Positions 26,645 through 37,474 of a DNA stretch of 64,000 bases are shown piece by piece; positions within the stretch are counted from its first letter, which is position 1; every line of letters starts with the position of its first letter. The stretch is taken from assembly GCA_963771545.1 (NCBI GenBank), contig CAVYTX010000002.1, forward strand, positions 1,984,001-2,048,000, in the 5' to 3' direction. The stretch comes from CAKZLS01 sp963771545. GTDB lineage: Bacteria; Pseudomonadota; Alphaproteobacteria; Rhodospirillales; Defluviicoccaceae. The notes below the pieces were generated by a model, which made no database searches, was not told the DNA's origin, and worked only from the letters and a program-made list of their open reading frames with translations. The translations under genes and the position numbers were made by a program.

Positions 26645-27901
26645 CTACTTGCTGGCGAAGGTCACGGTGGTTCCGGTCTCGCCGGCGAGCAGGCGCTTGA
26701 GGTGAAAGGTGGCGAGCGGGTCGTCGCCGCGGGCGCCGACGAAGGTGGCGAAGCCTTGCACCGCGCCGGCGTCCTTGGTCTCCAGCTTCTCGAAGGCCTC
26801 CAGATAAGCGGTCATCGCGTCCGAGCCGCCGCTTTCCGCGTTTAGCGGTTCGAACGCCTTGATGCCCTGTTCCTTGCCCTTCAGAATCAAGGTTCCCACC
26901 GGCCGGCCGACGAATTCGGGAATCCGCGCGACGGTATCGGCGCTGACGCAGATCCGCGTGCCCAGATGTTTGTTGACGCTCTCCAGCCGCGACGCCGTGT
27001 TCACCGCGTCGCCATGGGCGGTGTAGTGAAAATAGCCTTCTCCGCCGAAATTGCCGACGATCGCCGATCCGGTATGCACGCCGATGCGGGTGCGGCCGAC
27101 GGGGGGCCCGTCCTTGGCCTTACGGGCCGAGAATTCCCGGGAGAAGGCGTCGATGGCGAGCGCGCACGCGACCGCCCGGGCCGCGTGATCCGGTTGCTCC
27201 AGCGGCGCGCCGAACATGGCGTGGACGGCGTCGCCCACCACCGTGTCGATGGTTCCGCCATGCTCGAATATGATCCGGGTGACCTCGCCCAGATACTCGT
27301 TCATCACCGCCACCACGGCGGTAGGGTCGAGGCTTTCCAGAAGCGAGGTGAAGTCGGCCAGATCGGTCGCGAGAAACGTCATCTCGCGCCGCTCCCCGCC
27401 CAACTCGATGGTCCCACCGTCGTCCGCCAAGTGATTGACCAGGTTGGGCGAGAAATAGCGCGCCAGATTGGCCTGCGCCCGCTCGGCCGTGGCCCGCGCC
27501 CGGTAGACCTCGCGCAAAGCGGTCAGGTCCGCGAGGGTCTTGTTGATGGTTGCCTCCAGATCGTCGAAATCGATGGGCTTGGTGACGAAGTCGAAGGCGC
27601 CCCGGTTCATGGCCGTCCGGATGTTCTGCATATCGCCATAGGCCGACACGATCACCGCCCGGAGCAGGTGGGACAGGCTCTGGAGCTGGTTGAGCAGGGT
27701 GAGGCCGTCCATGCGCGGCATGTTGATGTCCGACAGCACCATATCGATGTCGGGTTCGGCGCGGAGCACATCGAGCGCCTCCTGACCGTCGTGGGCGAAC
27801 CGGAAAGAAAGCTCGCCGTTGCGGATGCGGCGGCGGAATTTCTGAGTGACCAGCATCTCCAAATCGGGTTCGTCGTCGACAACGAGAATTTTGGCGGCCA
27901 T
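26645..27901 (-). CDS. Response regulator with class III adenylate/guanylate cyclase output
   Basis: The 418-residue protein begins at ATG 27901, five bases after the preceding response regulator. The receiver domain (about 1-125) shows LVVDDEPD, the phospho-acceptor in MVLSDINMP and the TKPID lysine. After a helical linker, a class III cyclase domain (about 185-370) shows the metal aspartates in LATDLADFT and GDAVHAMFG and the VNTASRLE strand with its Asn and Arg. ATP versus GTP preference cannot be settled by eye. It is the last gene of the signalling operon, so the pathway output is probably a cyclic nucleotide. Confidence 0.9.
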   Translation of the reverse strand: MAAKILVVDDEPDLEMLVTQKFRRRIRNGELSFRFAHDGQEALDVLRAEPDIDMVLSDINMPRMDGLTLLNQLQSLSHLLRAVIVSAYGDMQNIRTAMNRGAFDFVTKPIDFDDLEATINKTLADLTALREVYRARATAERAQANLARYFSPNLVNHLADDGGTIELGGERREMTFLATDLADFTSLLESLDPTAVVAVMNEYLGEVTRIIFEHGGTIDTVVGDAVHAMFGAPLEQPDHAARAVACALAIDAFSREFSARKAKDGPPVGRTRIGVHTGSAIVGNFGGEGYFHYTAHGDAVNTASRLESVNKHLGTRICVSADTVARIPEFVGRPVGTLILKGKEQGIKAFEPLNAESGGSDAMTAYLEAFEKLETKDAGAVQGFATFVGARGDDPLATFHLKRLLAGETGTTVTFASK

Positions 27902-27905
27902 CACA

Positions 27906-28298
27906 TCATATCCCGTCCCCGGCCGCGTACGTTCCCAGCTTCTCTTTGAGCCCCCGGAAATCCACGGGCTTGGTGACAAAATCACTGGCGCCCGCTTCTT
28001 TCGCCCGGCGCCGGTTATCCTCGTCTCCATACGCGGTGATCATGATCACCTCGAGGCCGGGCCAGCGGGTCTTGACCTCAGCCAGCAATTCGAGGCCGGT
28101 CATTCCCGGCATGTTGATGTCGGAGAGCAGAACCAGGGGAGAGAGCAAGCCATCGCCGGCAAGCACCTCCAAGGCCTCGCCGCCCGAAGTTGCGAACCGG
28201 ATGTCGTAATCCCCCCGGCGCAGTTCTTTCCGGAACTTCTGCCGGAACAGCTCGATGGCGTCCGGCTCGTCATCGACGAGAAGCAGGTTCATCGTCAT
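27906..28298 (-). CDS. Single-domain response regulator (CheY-like)
   Basis: This 130-residue receiver domain has no output domain. The acidic pocket (LLLVDDEPD), phospho-acceptor (LLSDINMPG), Thr/Ser switch (MITAYGD) and Lys (TKPVD) are all present. Its ATG overlaps the stop of the upstream kinase gene (ATGA), and the cyclase gene starts five bases beyond its end. It probably acts as a phosphate shuttle or sink between the kinases and the cyclase. Confidence 0.92.
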   Translation of the reverse strand: MTMNLLLVDDEPDAIELFRQKFRKELRRGDYDIRFATSGGEALEVLAGDGLLSPLVLLSDINMPGMTGLELLAEVKTRWPGLEVIMITAYGDEDNRRRAKEAGASDFVTKPVDFRGLKEKLGTYAAGDGI

Positions 28299-30013
28299 GG
28301 AGCGACCTCCGGCTCTGTTTCACGTGTTCCGCCGTCGGCCTCGCACGGCAGCGAAACGATGAACTCGGTATATTCGCCGTCCCGCGTATCCACGTCAAAC
28401 GCGCCGTTATGTTGGTGGACGATAATGTCATAGCTGAGCGAGAGGCCGAGACCCGTCCCCTCGCCGGTGGGCTTGGTGGTGAAGAACGGTGTAAAAATCT
28501 TGTCGACCACGTCCTTCGGTATGCCGGCGCCGTTGTCGCGCACCCGGATCTCCACGGCATGGTCGTGTCGACGGGTGCTCGCCCTCAGGGTCGGTTGGTA
28601 GCCCGCCTCGTCCTTCTCGCGCTTGCGCTTCTGGGTCGCGTAGAAGCCGTTGGCGAAAAGGTTGAGCAACACACGGCTCAGATCCTGCGGGATGACTTCG
28701 AGACTGCCGGCGGTTTTGTCGAAATCGCGTTCGAGAGTGACGTTGAAGTTCTGATCCTGGGCGCGGGCGCCATGATAGGCGAGGTTGAGGCTTTCTTCGA
28801 CCAGGGCGTTGATATCGGCCTCCCGCCGCTCGCCGGGACCTTGCCGGGAATGGGACAACATGCTCTTGACGATGGAGTTGGCGCGGGCGCCGTGCTGGCC
28901 AATCCTCTCGAGGTTCGCGGTAAGCGTGGCGATGAGGTCGTCGATCTCGTCGCGCCCGCCCGGGTCCCGGTCGGAGAGCGCGTTATCCAGCAATCCTTTC
29001 AGTTCCCGCAGAAGCTCGGCCGAGAGGCCGGCGAAGTTGTTGATGAAGTTGAGCGGGTTCTTGATCTCGTGGGCGATACCGGCGACGAGCTGACCCAACA
29101 GCGCCAGCTTCTCGGACTGGACCAGACTATTCTGAGTGCGCTTCAACTCGGCGAGCGTCCGTTCGGCGTGATCCTTAGCCTGGCGGATCGCCTGCTCGGC
29201 GCGCTTGAGCTCGGTGATGTCGAAATAGGTCAGCATGCGTCCGCCGTCGGGCAGGCTCTTGCACTGATACTGAAAAACCCTGCCGTCGGCGATATGGAAT
29301 TCCACCGGCGCGATATCCCCGTTGCGGATCGCCTCGATGCGGGCATCGGCGTAGTCCTCGAACTCGTCGTCGGGAACCTTATAGAGGCCGCGCTGGCGGA
29401 CGTTCTCAATCAGCTCGCGCATGGTCCCCTTGCGCGCCAGCCAGTCCTTCTGGAAATCCCACATTTCGCCGAAGGCGCGGTTGAAAAGCCGGGGCCGAAG
29501 ATCGTGGCCCAGGAACAAAATGCCGTAGTCGATGGCATCCATCACCGCGTTGAACTCGTTGAGCACCGCGTCCTTGTCCCGAACGACCCTGGCCAACTCC
29601 TCCTCGTGGCGCTTCAGGTCGGTGACATCGGTGTACACGGCGACGCTGCCGCCGTCGCGGGTCCTGGTTTCGTTGATCTGGATCCACCGGCCGTCGGCTT
29701 GGCGCTGCAGGATCGGCCCACTCGGATTGCGATGGCGATCGAGCCGTTCGTGAACCCACTCCTCGGGCCGCTCTCCTACACCGTCAACGACACCGCGGTC
29801 CGCCACCGTCCCGACGATCCGCTCGAAGGCGACGCCAGGCTCGAAGATGTCGGCAAGGCCGGGATAGTGCTGTTTGTAACGCTCATTGCATAGCACCAAC
29901 CGATCGTCGGCATCGAACACGGCGAACCCCTCCGAAATCGATGCGATGGCCAACGCCAGTGGGTCCTCGCGTCCACTCGCGGCGATCTCCAAGTTGGCGT
30001 CTTTCTTGTTCAT
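28295..30013 (-). CDS. Soluble PAS-PAS sensor histidine kinase
   Basis: The 572-residue protein is read from ATG 30013. An upstream in-frame extension to 30109 is possible, but its Gly/Cys-rich sequence looks non-coding. Two PAS domains (about 15-145, EGFAVFDADDRLVLCNERY; and about 155-280, DYGILFLGHDLRPRLFNRAF) precede a coiled linker. The HisKA domain has HEIKNPLNF (near 317), and the HATPase has an N-box (LLNLFANGFYA), DNGAGIP and GEGTGLGLSLS. No membrane segment is seen. Its kinase core closely resembles that of the neighbouring kinase, so the two arose by duplication. Confidence 0.9.
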   Translation of the reverse strand: MNKKDANLEIAASGREDPLALAIASISEGFAVFDADDRLVLCNERYKQHYPGLADIFEPGVAFERIVGTVADRGVVDGVGERPEEWVHERLDRHRNPSGPILQRQADGRWIQINETRTRDGGSVAVYTDVTDLKRHEEELARVVRDKDAVLNEFNAVMDAIDYGILFLGHDLRPRLFNRAFGEMWDFQKDWLARKGTMRELIENVRQRGLYKVPDDEFEDYADARIEAIRNGDIAPVEFHIADGRVFQYQCKSLPDGGRMLTYFDITELKRAEQAIRQAKDHAERTLAELKRTQNSLVQSEKLALLGQLVAGIAHEIKNPLNFINNFAGLSAELLRELKGLLDNALSDRDPGGRDEIDDLIATLTANLERIGQHGARANSIVKSMLSHSRQGPGERREADINALVEESLNLAYHGARAQDQNFNVTLERDFDKTAGSLEVIPQDLSRVLLNLFANGFYATQKRKREKDEAGYQPTLRASTRRHDHAVEIRVRDNGAGIPKDVVDKIFTPFFTTKPTGEGTGLGLSLSYDIIVHQHNGAFDVDTRDGEYTEFIVSLPCEADGGTRETEPEVAP

Positions 30014-30087
30014 GATGCCGCAACCCTTCAAACAACCGCAACAGCCTCTTCCACCCTGACCTTCAGGGCGCCCTTCCTGCCAAGCCG

Positions 30088-32133
30088 TCATTTCGCCGGT
30101 TCCACCCATTGCTCGGCGGGGGTCGGTTCGCCCGCCCGGCGCGGAAGCGAAATGATGAATTCCGTATAGTCGCCCTCGCGGGTGTCCACGTCAAACGTTC
30201 CGCCGTGCTGGTGGGCGATGATGTCGTAGCTGAGCGAGAGACCCAGCCCGGTCCCCTCGCCGGTCGGCTTGGTGGTGAAGAACGGCGTAAAGATCTTGTC
30301 CACCAGATCCGCCGGCATGCCTGTTCCGTTGTCGCGAACGCGGATCTCGACGGCATCGTCCCGACCGCGCGTGGATACCTTCAAGGTGGGTACATAGGCC
30401 GGATCCTCGCTCTCGGTTCTGCGCTTTTGAATGGCGTGGAAGCCGTTGGAGAACATATTCAAGAACACCCGGCTTAGGTCCTGCGGGATGACCTCGATGA
30501 CACCCGCGTTTTCGTCATAGCCCCTCTCCAGGGCGATGTTGAAGTCCTGGTCCTTCGCCCGGGCGCCGTGATAGGCGAGATTGAGGCTCTCCTCCACGAG
30601 GGTGTTGATCGCCGCGGGACGCCGTTCGCCCGGTCCCTCGCGCGAGTGCGACAGCATGCTCTTGACGATGCTGTCGGCCCGAGCGCCGTGTTCGCCGATC
30701 TTTTTCAGGTTCCCGGTGAGCGTCGCGAACAGTTCCTCCACGTCTTCCCGCGCCTTCTCGCCGAGTTTCGGCAAAACCTCTTCCAGAATTTCGTTCAGTT
30801 CGTCCAGCAACTCCACCGAAAGCTCCGAGAAATTATTGACGAAATTGAGCGGGTTCTTGATTTCGTGTGCGATACCCGCGACCAATTGTCCGAGCAGCGC
30901 GAGCTTCTCGGCCTGCACGAGATTGGTTTGGGCCTGGGTCAGATCCTGGAGCGCCCGTTCGGCCTTGTCCTTGGCGTGACGCAGTTGCTGTTCGTGCTCC
31001 TTCAAATCGGTGACGTCGGTGTAGACCGCGACCGTGCCGCCGTCGGGGGTCTTGCGTTCGGTGACGCGGATCCAGCGGTTGTCGCTGTGGTGATGGGTGT
31101 GCGAGCCGGAAGGAACGCGATGCAGTTCATGGCGGCGCGCCAGCCATCGCTCGCGCGAGGCCTCGCCCAGATCGTGCAGCCCCACGTCGAGCGCGAATTC
31201 GACAATCTGTTCGAACGAAACACCGGGCCGCAGGCGGTCGCTCAATTCGGCGTACAACTCGCGGAACTTGCTGTTGCACAGGACCAGCCGGTCGTCGCTA
31301 TCCCAAAGAACGAATCCGTCGGTAATGGTTTCGACCGCCGTCTCGATGGTTCGCCGCTGCGCATCGCGTTCGGCGCTCAAGCGGTCGCGTTCGATCAGAC
31401 TGTCGCGAAACAGCGCGAGCGTGCGCGACATCGCGCCGATCTCGTCGGTCCCCGGCGGTGGAAGGTCCACCCGCAAGTTGCCCGCGGTAATCCCGTTCAT
31501 AGCGGCGACCAGGCGTCCCAGCGGCAACGATATGGAGCGCAAGAGAAACGCCGTCAACGCGAAGCCGGCGACCACGGCCACGACAACCACGCCGAGCGCC
31601 AGGTGCAGGGTTTCCTCGGTGCGGTTTACGGCGGCGTCGCTGACCTTCCGTGACCGCTCGCGCAGTTCGGTGACCAGCGCCGCCAGTTTTTCGTCGGCGT
31701 CCCGGATATGCGTTCTCGCGGGAGCCATCAAGGAGTTCCCCAAGACACGACGATCCTGGCTGTAGGCCTCTACGGCCACCATGGATTGCTTCATCACCCG
31801 GTCCGCGTCGGCGCGGATGGCCGCCGCCGCCTCTGGGTCCACCCGGCCAAGCAGGTCGAGTTGGCCGTTCAGTCTCTCTCGCGCCGCCGCCGCGCGGTCT
31901 TCGGAATTCATCAGCAGGCTCACCGCGAGATCGGCGAGCCAATATTTCATTTCCCCGAATTCCTTGCCGGCTCGATAGGTGGTCTCGAGCACCTTGACGA
32001 ACTCGGTCTGCGCGGCCACGGTCTCCGTGTTGCGCACAAGCGCCCGAGTCAGAAAAAAGCTGGTTCCGAGAAAGACCGCCAAGCCCATGCAAGCGAGGAT
32101 GATCAGCCGGGACCGAATGGAAAACCGTGTCAT
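30088..32133 (-). CDS. Membrane sensor histidine kinase with HAMP and PAS domains
   Basis: The product has 681 residues. Two membrane helices (about 9-30 and 178-202) bracket a periplasmic helical sensor domain. HAMP (about 200-255), PAS (about 260-375, DGFVLWDSDDRLVLCNSKF), HisKA with HEIKNPLNF (near 421) and HATPase (MFSNGFHA, DNGTGMP, GEGTGLGLSLS) follow. It is 74 bp after the haem-binding DUF3365 gene, a domain often fused directly to such kinases. The pair may therefore be a split sensor. Confidence 0.9.
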   Translation of the reverse strand: MTRFSIRSRLIILACMGLAVFLGTSFFLTRALVRNTETVAAQTEFVKVLETTYRAGKEFGEMKYWLADLAVSLLMNSEDRAAAARERLNGQLDLLGRVDPEAAAAIRADADRVMKQSMVAVEAYSQDRRVLGNSLMAPARTHIRDADEKLAALVTELRERSRKVSDAAVNRTEETLHLALGVVVVAVVAGFALTAFLLRSISLPLGRLVAAMNGITAGNLRVDLPPPGTDEIGAMSRTLALFRDSLIERDRLSAERDAQRRTIETAVETITDGFVLWDSDDRLVLCNSKFRELYAELSDRLRPGVSFEQIVEFALDVGLHDLGEASRERWLARRHELHRVPSGSHTHHHSDNRWIRVTERKTPDGGTVAVYTDVTDLKEHEQQLRHAKDKAERALQDLTQAQTNLVQAEKLALLGQLVAGIAHEIKNPLNFVNNFSELSVELLDELNEILEEVLPKLGEKAREDVEELFATLTGNLKKIGEHGARADSIVKSMLSHSREGPGERRPAAINTLVEESLNLAYHGARAKDQDFNIALERGYDENAGVIEVIPQDLSRVFLNMFSNGFHAIQKRRTESEDPAYVPTLKVSTRGRDDAVEIRVRDNGTGMPADLVDKIFTPFFTTKPTGEGTGLGLSLSYDIIAHQHGGTFDVDTREGDYTEFIISLPRRAGEPTPAEQWVEPAK

Positions 32134-32207
32134 GGGAACACCAATTGCGTGCCAGTGCCGCGGACGTACAAAGCGAAATCAAGCGGGCTCGGCAAGAGGC
32201 CCCCGCC

Positions 32208-32960
32208 TCAGCGAAAGAGTGTGATGCTGATGGCGGCCCCGAGTTCCCCCTCCGCGCCCCCCTCTTTCGGGTAACCGGTGACGTCGAGTTCGCCCTTCGG
32301 CTGTCCGTGGCACGTCAAGCAGGACGCCTGATAGTACTCCGGCACCAGAAACCGGAAAGCCTCGCGGCCGTCGACCGTCACCGAAGCCACGTAGGGCTCG
32401 CCCGCCGGCCAGTCGGCGGAAAGCAGCTTGGTTTCCATGATCTCCGCTTCCCAAGCGTCCGGTCGCGCCTTGCGGTTTCGCACCAGGTTCCTGGGCGCTG
32501 TCACCTTCATGGTCGCCTCGCCCTCCATGAGCGCGTCGAAACGCTCGTCGACGAGCCGGGCGAACACCGCCGGGATAAACCCCTTGAACCCCACGCCCGG
32601 CATATTGATGGTGGACTGATGCTCGTCCGTCACCTGAACGATCGCTTTTCCGAGAGCCGAAACGGCGCGTCCATATAGGCTGGAAGGATCGACGGTCGAA
32701 AGATCCTCGCCGGTGGTCTTGCGATAGCGCTCCCGCGCCTCGGCCAGCACCACCTCGCCGGTCAGTCCCTTGTCGGCGACCGCCGGGTCGTTGATGAGGT
32801 CCTGGTTGGCCGAAACCACGCCGCGCGCCGATCGCAGCAGTTCGGCGAGACCCACCGCGATGTCCTTGTCCGAGCGTTCGGCGCTCACTGCCGCCCCGGC
32901 GCCAAAAAGCCAGAGCGTAAGAACGGCTACGGTCAAGTGCCTCCAATGCTTTCTCGGCAT
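32208..32960 (-). CDS. DUF3365 (Tll0287-like) c-type haem sensor protein
   Basis: The 250-residue product starts at ATG 32960 with GGAGAG 7 bases upstream. A signal peptide (LTVAVLTLWLFGAGAAVSA) directs it to the periplasm. The DUF3365 fold is recognised by NMPGVGFKGFIPAVFA, NLVRNRKARPDAWEA and the haem attachment site CLTCHG (near 213). Family members bind one c-type haem and are thought to sense redox state or small ligands. As first gene of the kinase/response regulator/cyclase operon it is the probable input component. Confidence 0.88.
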   Translation of the reverse strand: MPRKHWRHLTVAVLTLWLFGAGAAVSAERSDKDIAVGLAELLRSARGVVSANQDLINDPAVADKGLTGEVVLAEARERYRKTTGEDLSTVDPSSLYGRAVSALGKAIVQVTDEHQSTINMPGVGFKGFIPAVFARLVDERFDALMEGEATMKVTAPRNLVRNRKARPDAWEAEIMETKLLSADWPAGEPYVASVTVDGREAFRFLVPEYYQASCLTCHGQPKGELDVTGYPKEGGAEGELGAAISITLFR

Positions 32961-33092
32961 GCGCTGTCTCTCCACGATGGGCATCACCGGAGCTTGCAAA
33001 TGGGGAGCGGTGGCGCGTTTGTCATCGGCACGGGACACACGGCCGCCAAATAATCCCCAATTTGGCCGCGTCGCCTCAGCGGCCCGGATCAT

Positions 33093-36000
33093 CTAATATC
33101 GGTACTCCCATTTCAAGCCGACGGATCCCGACGTATCCCCGGTACCCTGGCTGACCGAACTCTCGGCGGCGATGTTGTCGAAGATTTCGACCTCGACCCG
33201 ATACACGGTGCTGCCTGGTTCGGTTCCCTGTACCGTCTCCACGTAGATGTTGTCGCCGATATGTTTGCCGGCCCGCAATGCCGCCCCCGTCCCGTCCTCG
33301 CCGGTGCTTTCCACCGATAGAACATCGATTCCCAGCGTGTTTTGGACTTTCGACAACGCCGTTTCGGCAAAGCCGCCACCACCGCTGGCTAAGCTCTGGA
33401 CGGCGATCGCAAGCTGCGCCGCCTCCAACGCGGAAAGCTGAGAAGCGTTTTTTCCGAACAGTACACGGGGCAGAATTTCTTCTTGCGGCAAGGGTGGGGA
33501 TGAACTCAGGGCAAGTTTGGGGTCGGACGCTTTGCCGCTTATGCTGATCGTCGCCGTAAAATCGTCCGCCGTGTATTCGGCGACAATATCGATTCTCGGT
33601 TCGATTTCTTGCCCGCCGTCCAGGATAACCGCGCCCTTTGTCAGTTTGAATCGCTTGCCCGCGAAGGTGAACTGGCCACGGATGACCGATAGCGAGCCCT
33701 CGATGCGCGGGCTGCCGGTGGTTCCGGTGATGTGGAACGATCCGCCCCACTCCGACTCCAATCCCCGTCCTTGCACATACACCTCCTTTGGCAGATCCAC
33801 CGTGATATCGAGGTCGATTTGCGAAGGTTCCGCCGGTTTCGAAGCCTCCTCGTCCGACCGCGATTGGCCGGGCGCATTCACTTCGGTCACGCCCAACGTG
33901 ACGACCGACGGCGGCAATTGGTTGACGAGACGGATATCGACACGGTCGGTCGTAATTTTCCCCTCGAGACGGCCCTGGGCCGGCGTGCCGCGGAAGGCCA
34001 CGGAGCCGGAGGCCGCGGCGGTCACGTCGTCGCGCCGCACCAAGGTGGCCCGATCGAGCCGCACCGTCGCGTCGATGAGTTTGCCGGCCAAATCGCTTAC
34101 GTTTGCCGACCCCTCGCCGGAGATCCGGCCCGCGCCCCCGTCGGTTCCCGAAAGAGTAACTTTAACGACCTGACCCGAGTCGACGGTGGCCCGCAGATCC
34201 AGATTTTCGATGAGCGTCCCGGCGACGAAGTGCTCGTAGGTTCCGTTGTCGATGACAACCTCGCCGGACGGCCGGGGTTGCGCAACGGTTCCGGTCACAT
34301 CGAAAGCGATCCGTCCCTGCCCGGCAAGCCGCTGATCGGACAGCGGCAGAATCTCCCACAGCGGTTCCAACTGCCCCTCCCACCGGGCCGTTGCCGCGAT
34401 GGGCGCGCGTTGGTCCACATAGGGCTGAAACGACCGGGCATTGACCACGAGGGGACCGCGAGCCGTCACCACCAGATCCTGACTGCCGATTCCCTTTAAC
34501 CGCCCATTGAGATCGACCCGGCCGCCGCGCCATACGGCGTTTATGTCCAAGTCGACGGGCGGGACCTGGCTCCCATCCCCCATGCCGTGGGTCACACCGC
34601 GACCCCGTATGCTCACCTTGCCTCCCAGTCCCTTTCCCTCGGCGCGCACGTCCGCGTCGACGCCGAGCGTGCCCCCCAGGGGAAGCGATGGGTCGAACTG
34701 GCCGACGAGATCGAGCGGCAAACCCGCGATCCGCACGGTCGCCGCCGTCCGCGCGCCGCCAAGACGGCCATTGGCGGCGATAGTGCCTTTGCCGATACCG
34801 AAGTTGAACCCATCGATGGCGATCAGTCCGTCGGAGGCATACGTGATTGTAGCGGGACGGGCGAGCTTCAGGGGATACGATCCCAGGACGCCGTCCCATT
34901 GCCTGAGGGTCACCGTGTGCGCGCCGCCTTTCATGGCATGGCGGCCGGCGAGCGTCATGCGAATAGCGGGATCGCCCGCGCCTTCCATCCGGGCCTGGAA
35001 ACCGGCGTCGGCGAGCGAGCCGTCCACCTTGGCCGTCACGGTTTTCGCCATGAACGCGGCGGAACCGACATCCTGGCCTTCGAGCCTTATGTCTCCTCGC
35101 GGCGTGCCCAGCAGATCGGTCAACGCGGCCTTCAACGACAGCCGCTCGGCCTGGAAGGCGGTGTCTCCGTCCTTGGCAATGGCGAGCGAGGACGCCGAGA
35201 GATCGATGTCGGCGGCCTGCTTCCCAGCCCGCTCGGCGAGGCGAACGTCGAGCTCCGATCGGCCCGCGACACGAACGCCGGCGATGTCCCGTCCTTCGCC
35301 GGCCTCCTCGAAGTTCGCCCGCAGGCGACCGACGATGACGCCGCCATCCAACGGCGCCCGCACATCGCCGGCAAGCCGCACCCCCAAGATCTCGCCGGCG
35401 AGATCGCGCAGATCGACGCTTTTGAATTCCGCGAGCGTAAAATCGGTACGCAGGTTGACGGGGCCCTGGCCGGTCCGAGCATCGAGGGAAAGCCGGCCGG
35501 ACGGACTTTGCATCAGATCCTTGGCGTCGATTTTCAGATCGGCGCGCGGAATAGCCACCTCGCCGACCGCGCCTTTGTCCAAGGCGGCGGAGAGCGTTCC
35601 CGTGGCGTCTTCGACACTGCCCTCGGCGTGGGCTGTCATCGAGAGCGCGCCCGACAGAGGGATACCGGCAAGGCGGGAAAACGCCGACAGGTCGCTTGCT
35701 TGCAATTTTGCGTCCGCTTGAATGGTATCCCCGATCCGTCCCTCGGCATGAAGCTCCAGCAGCGCGCCGGCCTCTACATCGGCCTCGAAGCGAACCTTGT
35801 CCGCTCCGTCGAGCGAATAGGAGCCGCTCAACCGCAATCCCTCCGCCAACAGTTCGTCCGTTTCCGGATGACCGGTCGCTGCGCGCGGGATCTCGCCCCG
35901 CACCGAGCCCGCAAGGTTCAGCGTCTCCAAATTGCCCGCTGTATCAGCGGTGAAATTCCCATCGCCGGATAACGGAAGGCCGAGCGCCTCACCGAGCACC

Positions 36001-37473
36001 GAAAGATCCGCGATCTTAAGATCGAGCGCGGCCGCGAGCTGCTGCGTCGTGGCGTTGAACTCGCCGTGACCGGTAAGTTGCGTCGGACCACTGCCGACTT
36101 CGAGGCGTTCGATACGCACGGCCGAAGCCGTTTGATCGTAGGCGCCGGAAACAGCCACCCTCACCTTGTCTCCCGTCAGAGCGGTGGCGGCGGGCACGCC
36201 GGTTTTGAGCCCGTCACCGTCGATTTGCGCGTCGATGCCCCAAGGACTCTCGGAAAGGCGCGCCTGGGCGGAAACGTTCAATGACTCCAGGCTCGCCTGG
36301 GAAGGAACGGCCACATCTTGAACCTTGGCCGTGAGATCCACGGTGGGCGCCGTCACCGCGCCGGAGACCTTAACCTCGGTGGCGACGCTACCCATGCGCG
36401 CGGGAGACAACAAAGCCGCGAGGTTATCCCCGTTGGGCACGGAGACGCTGACGGTTGCGTCGAGGTTGTTTTTGGCGAGATCCACGCGCCCCGACCCGGA
36501 CGCCGACATGGACTCGGTGTCCACGGTCAGTCGATTCACGGTCACCCGGTCCAGATCCGGCAGATTGGCGGATAGCGAAAAGGTGACGCCGCCGGCGACG
36601 AGGGGCCTAAGCGGCGGATCGAGCAGCGCCTCCACGTCCGCGCGGCCGTCCAGCGCAATCGCGGTGGTCTGGCCGCGGTCGATGCCGAGGCGGGCGGTCA
36701 CCACCGCCAACTCCTCGGCCCGGGCGTCGAGGGTCGCCCGCCACCGATCGAGCGGCCCTTCGCCCTTTATCGTGACGGCCACCGGCGGGTACGGGGTCAG
36801 ACCCAGGACGCGCGCCATCAACCCGCCTTTTGGCTCGTTGGCCTCGAAGTCGACGGCGAGCGATTGCGCCACGGAATCCAAATCGGCGACGAGGGTAACC
36901 AGTCCTTCGGCATCGGTTCGCTCGATCCGCAGGTCGGTTCGGATGGCGGCACCCTCCTTGGCGGCCACCTGCCCAGAGAGATCGAGCACCATTGCCTCCC
37001 CGACGATCGCTTCGGCGAGGGCGATGTCGCGGATGCTGATCCGGTCGACCCGGACGCCGATCGGCAATGATGGGATTTCGACAGAGTTCGAGCGAGTAAG
37101 GTTCCACGGGTTCGGCTGGCTCGGATCCCGGCGGCAAGCGCTCCAGGTGAATTCCGGAGACATCGACGTTCGTCAAATGCGCGGTGCTTGATAACAGGGC
37201 GAGCGGCCGCCAGTCGATAACGGCGCGGTCCAGGGTCAGCCAAGGTCCCTGATCGTCACTCACCTCCACCGAGGCAACGGAAATGCGCGCCGGCAATCCT
37301 GGGCCAATGCTTCCCACGGAAACCTGCATGCCCGGACTGCTTAACGCAGCGTTCACGGTGTTGGCGAGTGTCTCCCGCCCGGCTTCTGTCTGGAGGAACA
37401 GATACCCACCGATGGCGATCGCGGCGAACACGGCCACGAAACCGGCAAGTCCCCACAGGATCCAGCGTCTCAT
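33093..37473 (-). CDS. tamB: TamB, inner-membrane component of the TAM complex (one frameshift as read)
   Basis: It begins at ATG 37473, two bases after the tamA stop, with a signal anchor (ILWGLAGFVAVFAAIAIGGY). The frame slips at about 37083-37090: after EPYSLEL one base must be skipped to reach VEIPSLPIGV. The rest runs cleanly to 33093 as AsmA/TamB-type beta repeats and ends with the DUF490 region (ASDPKLALSSSPPLPQEEIL, a hallmark). The full product would be about 1,459 residues. TamB forms a periplasm-spanning hydrophobic groove working with TamA in outer-membrane protein or lipid transfer. The single indel in so long an intact frame may be an assembly error. Confidence 0.85.
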
Positions 37474-37474
37474 G

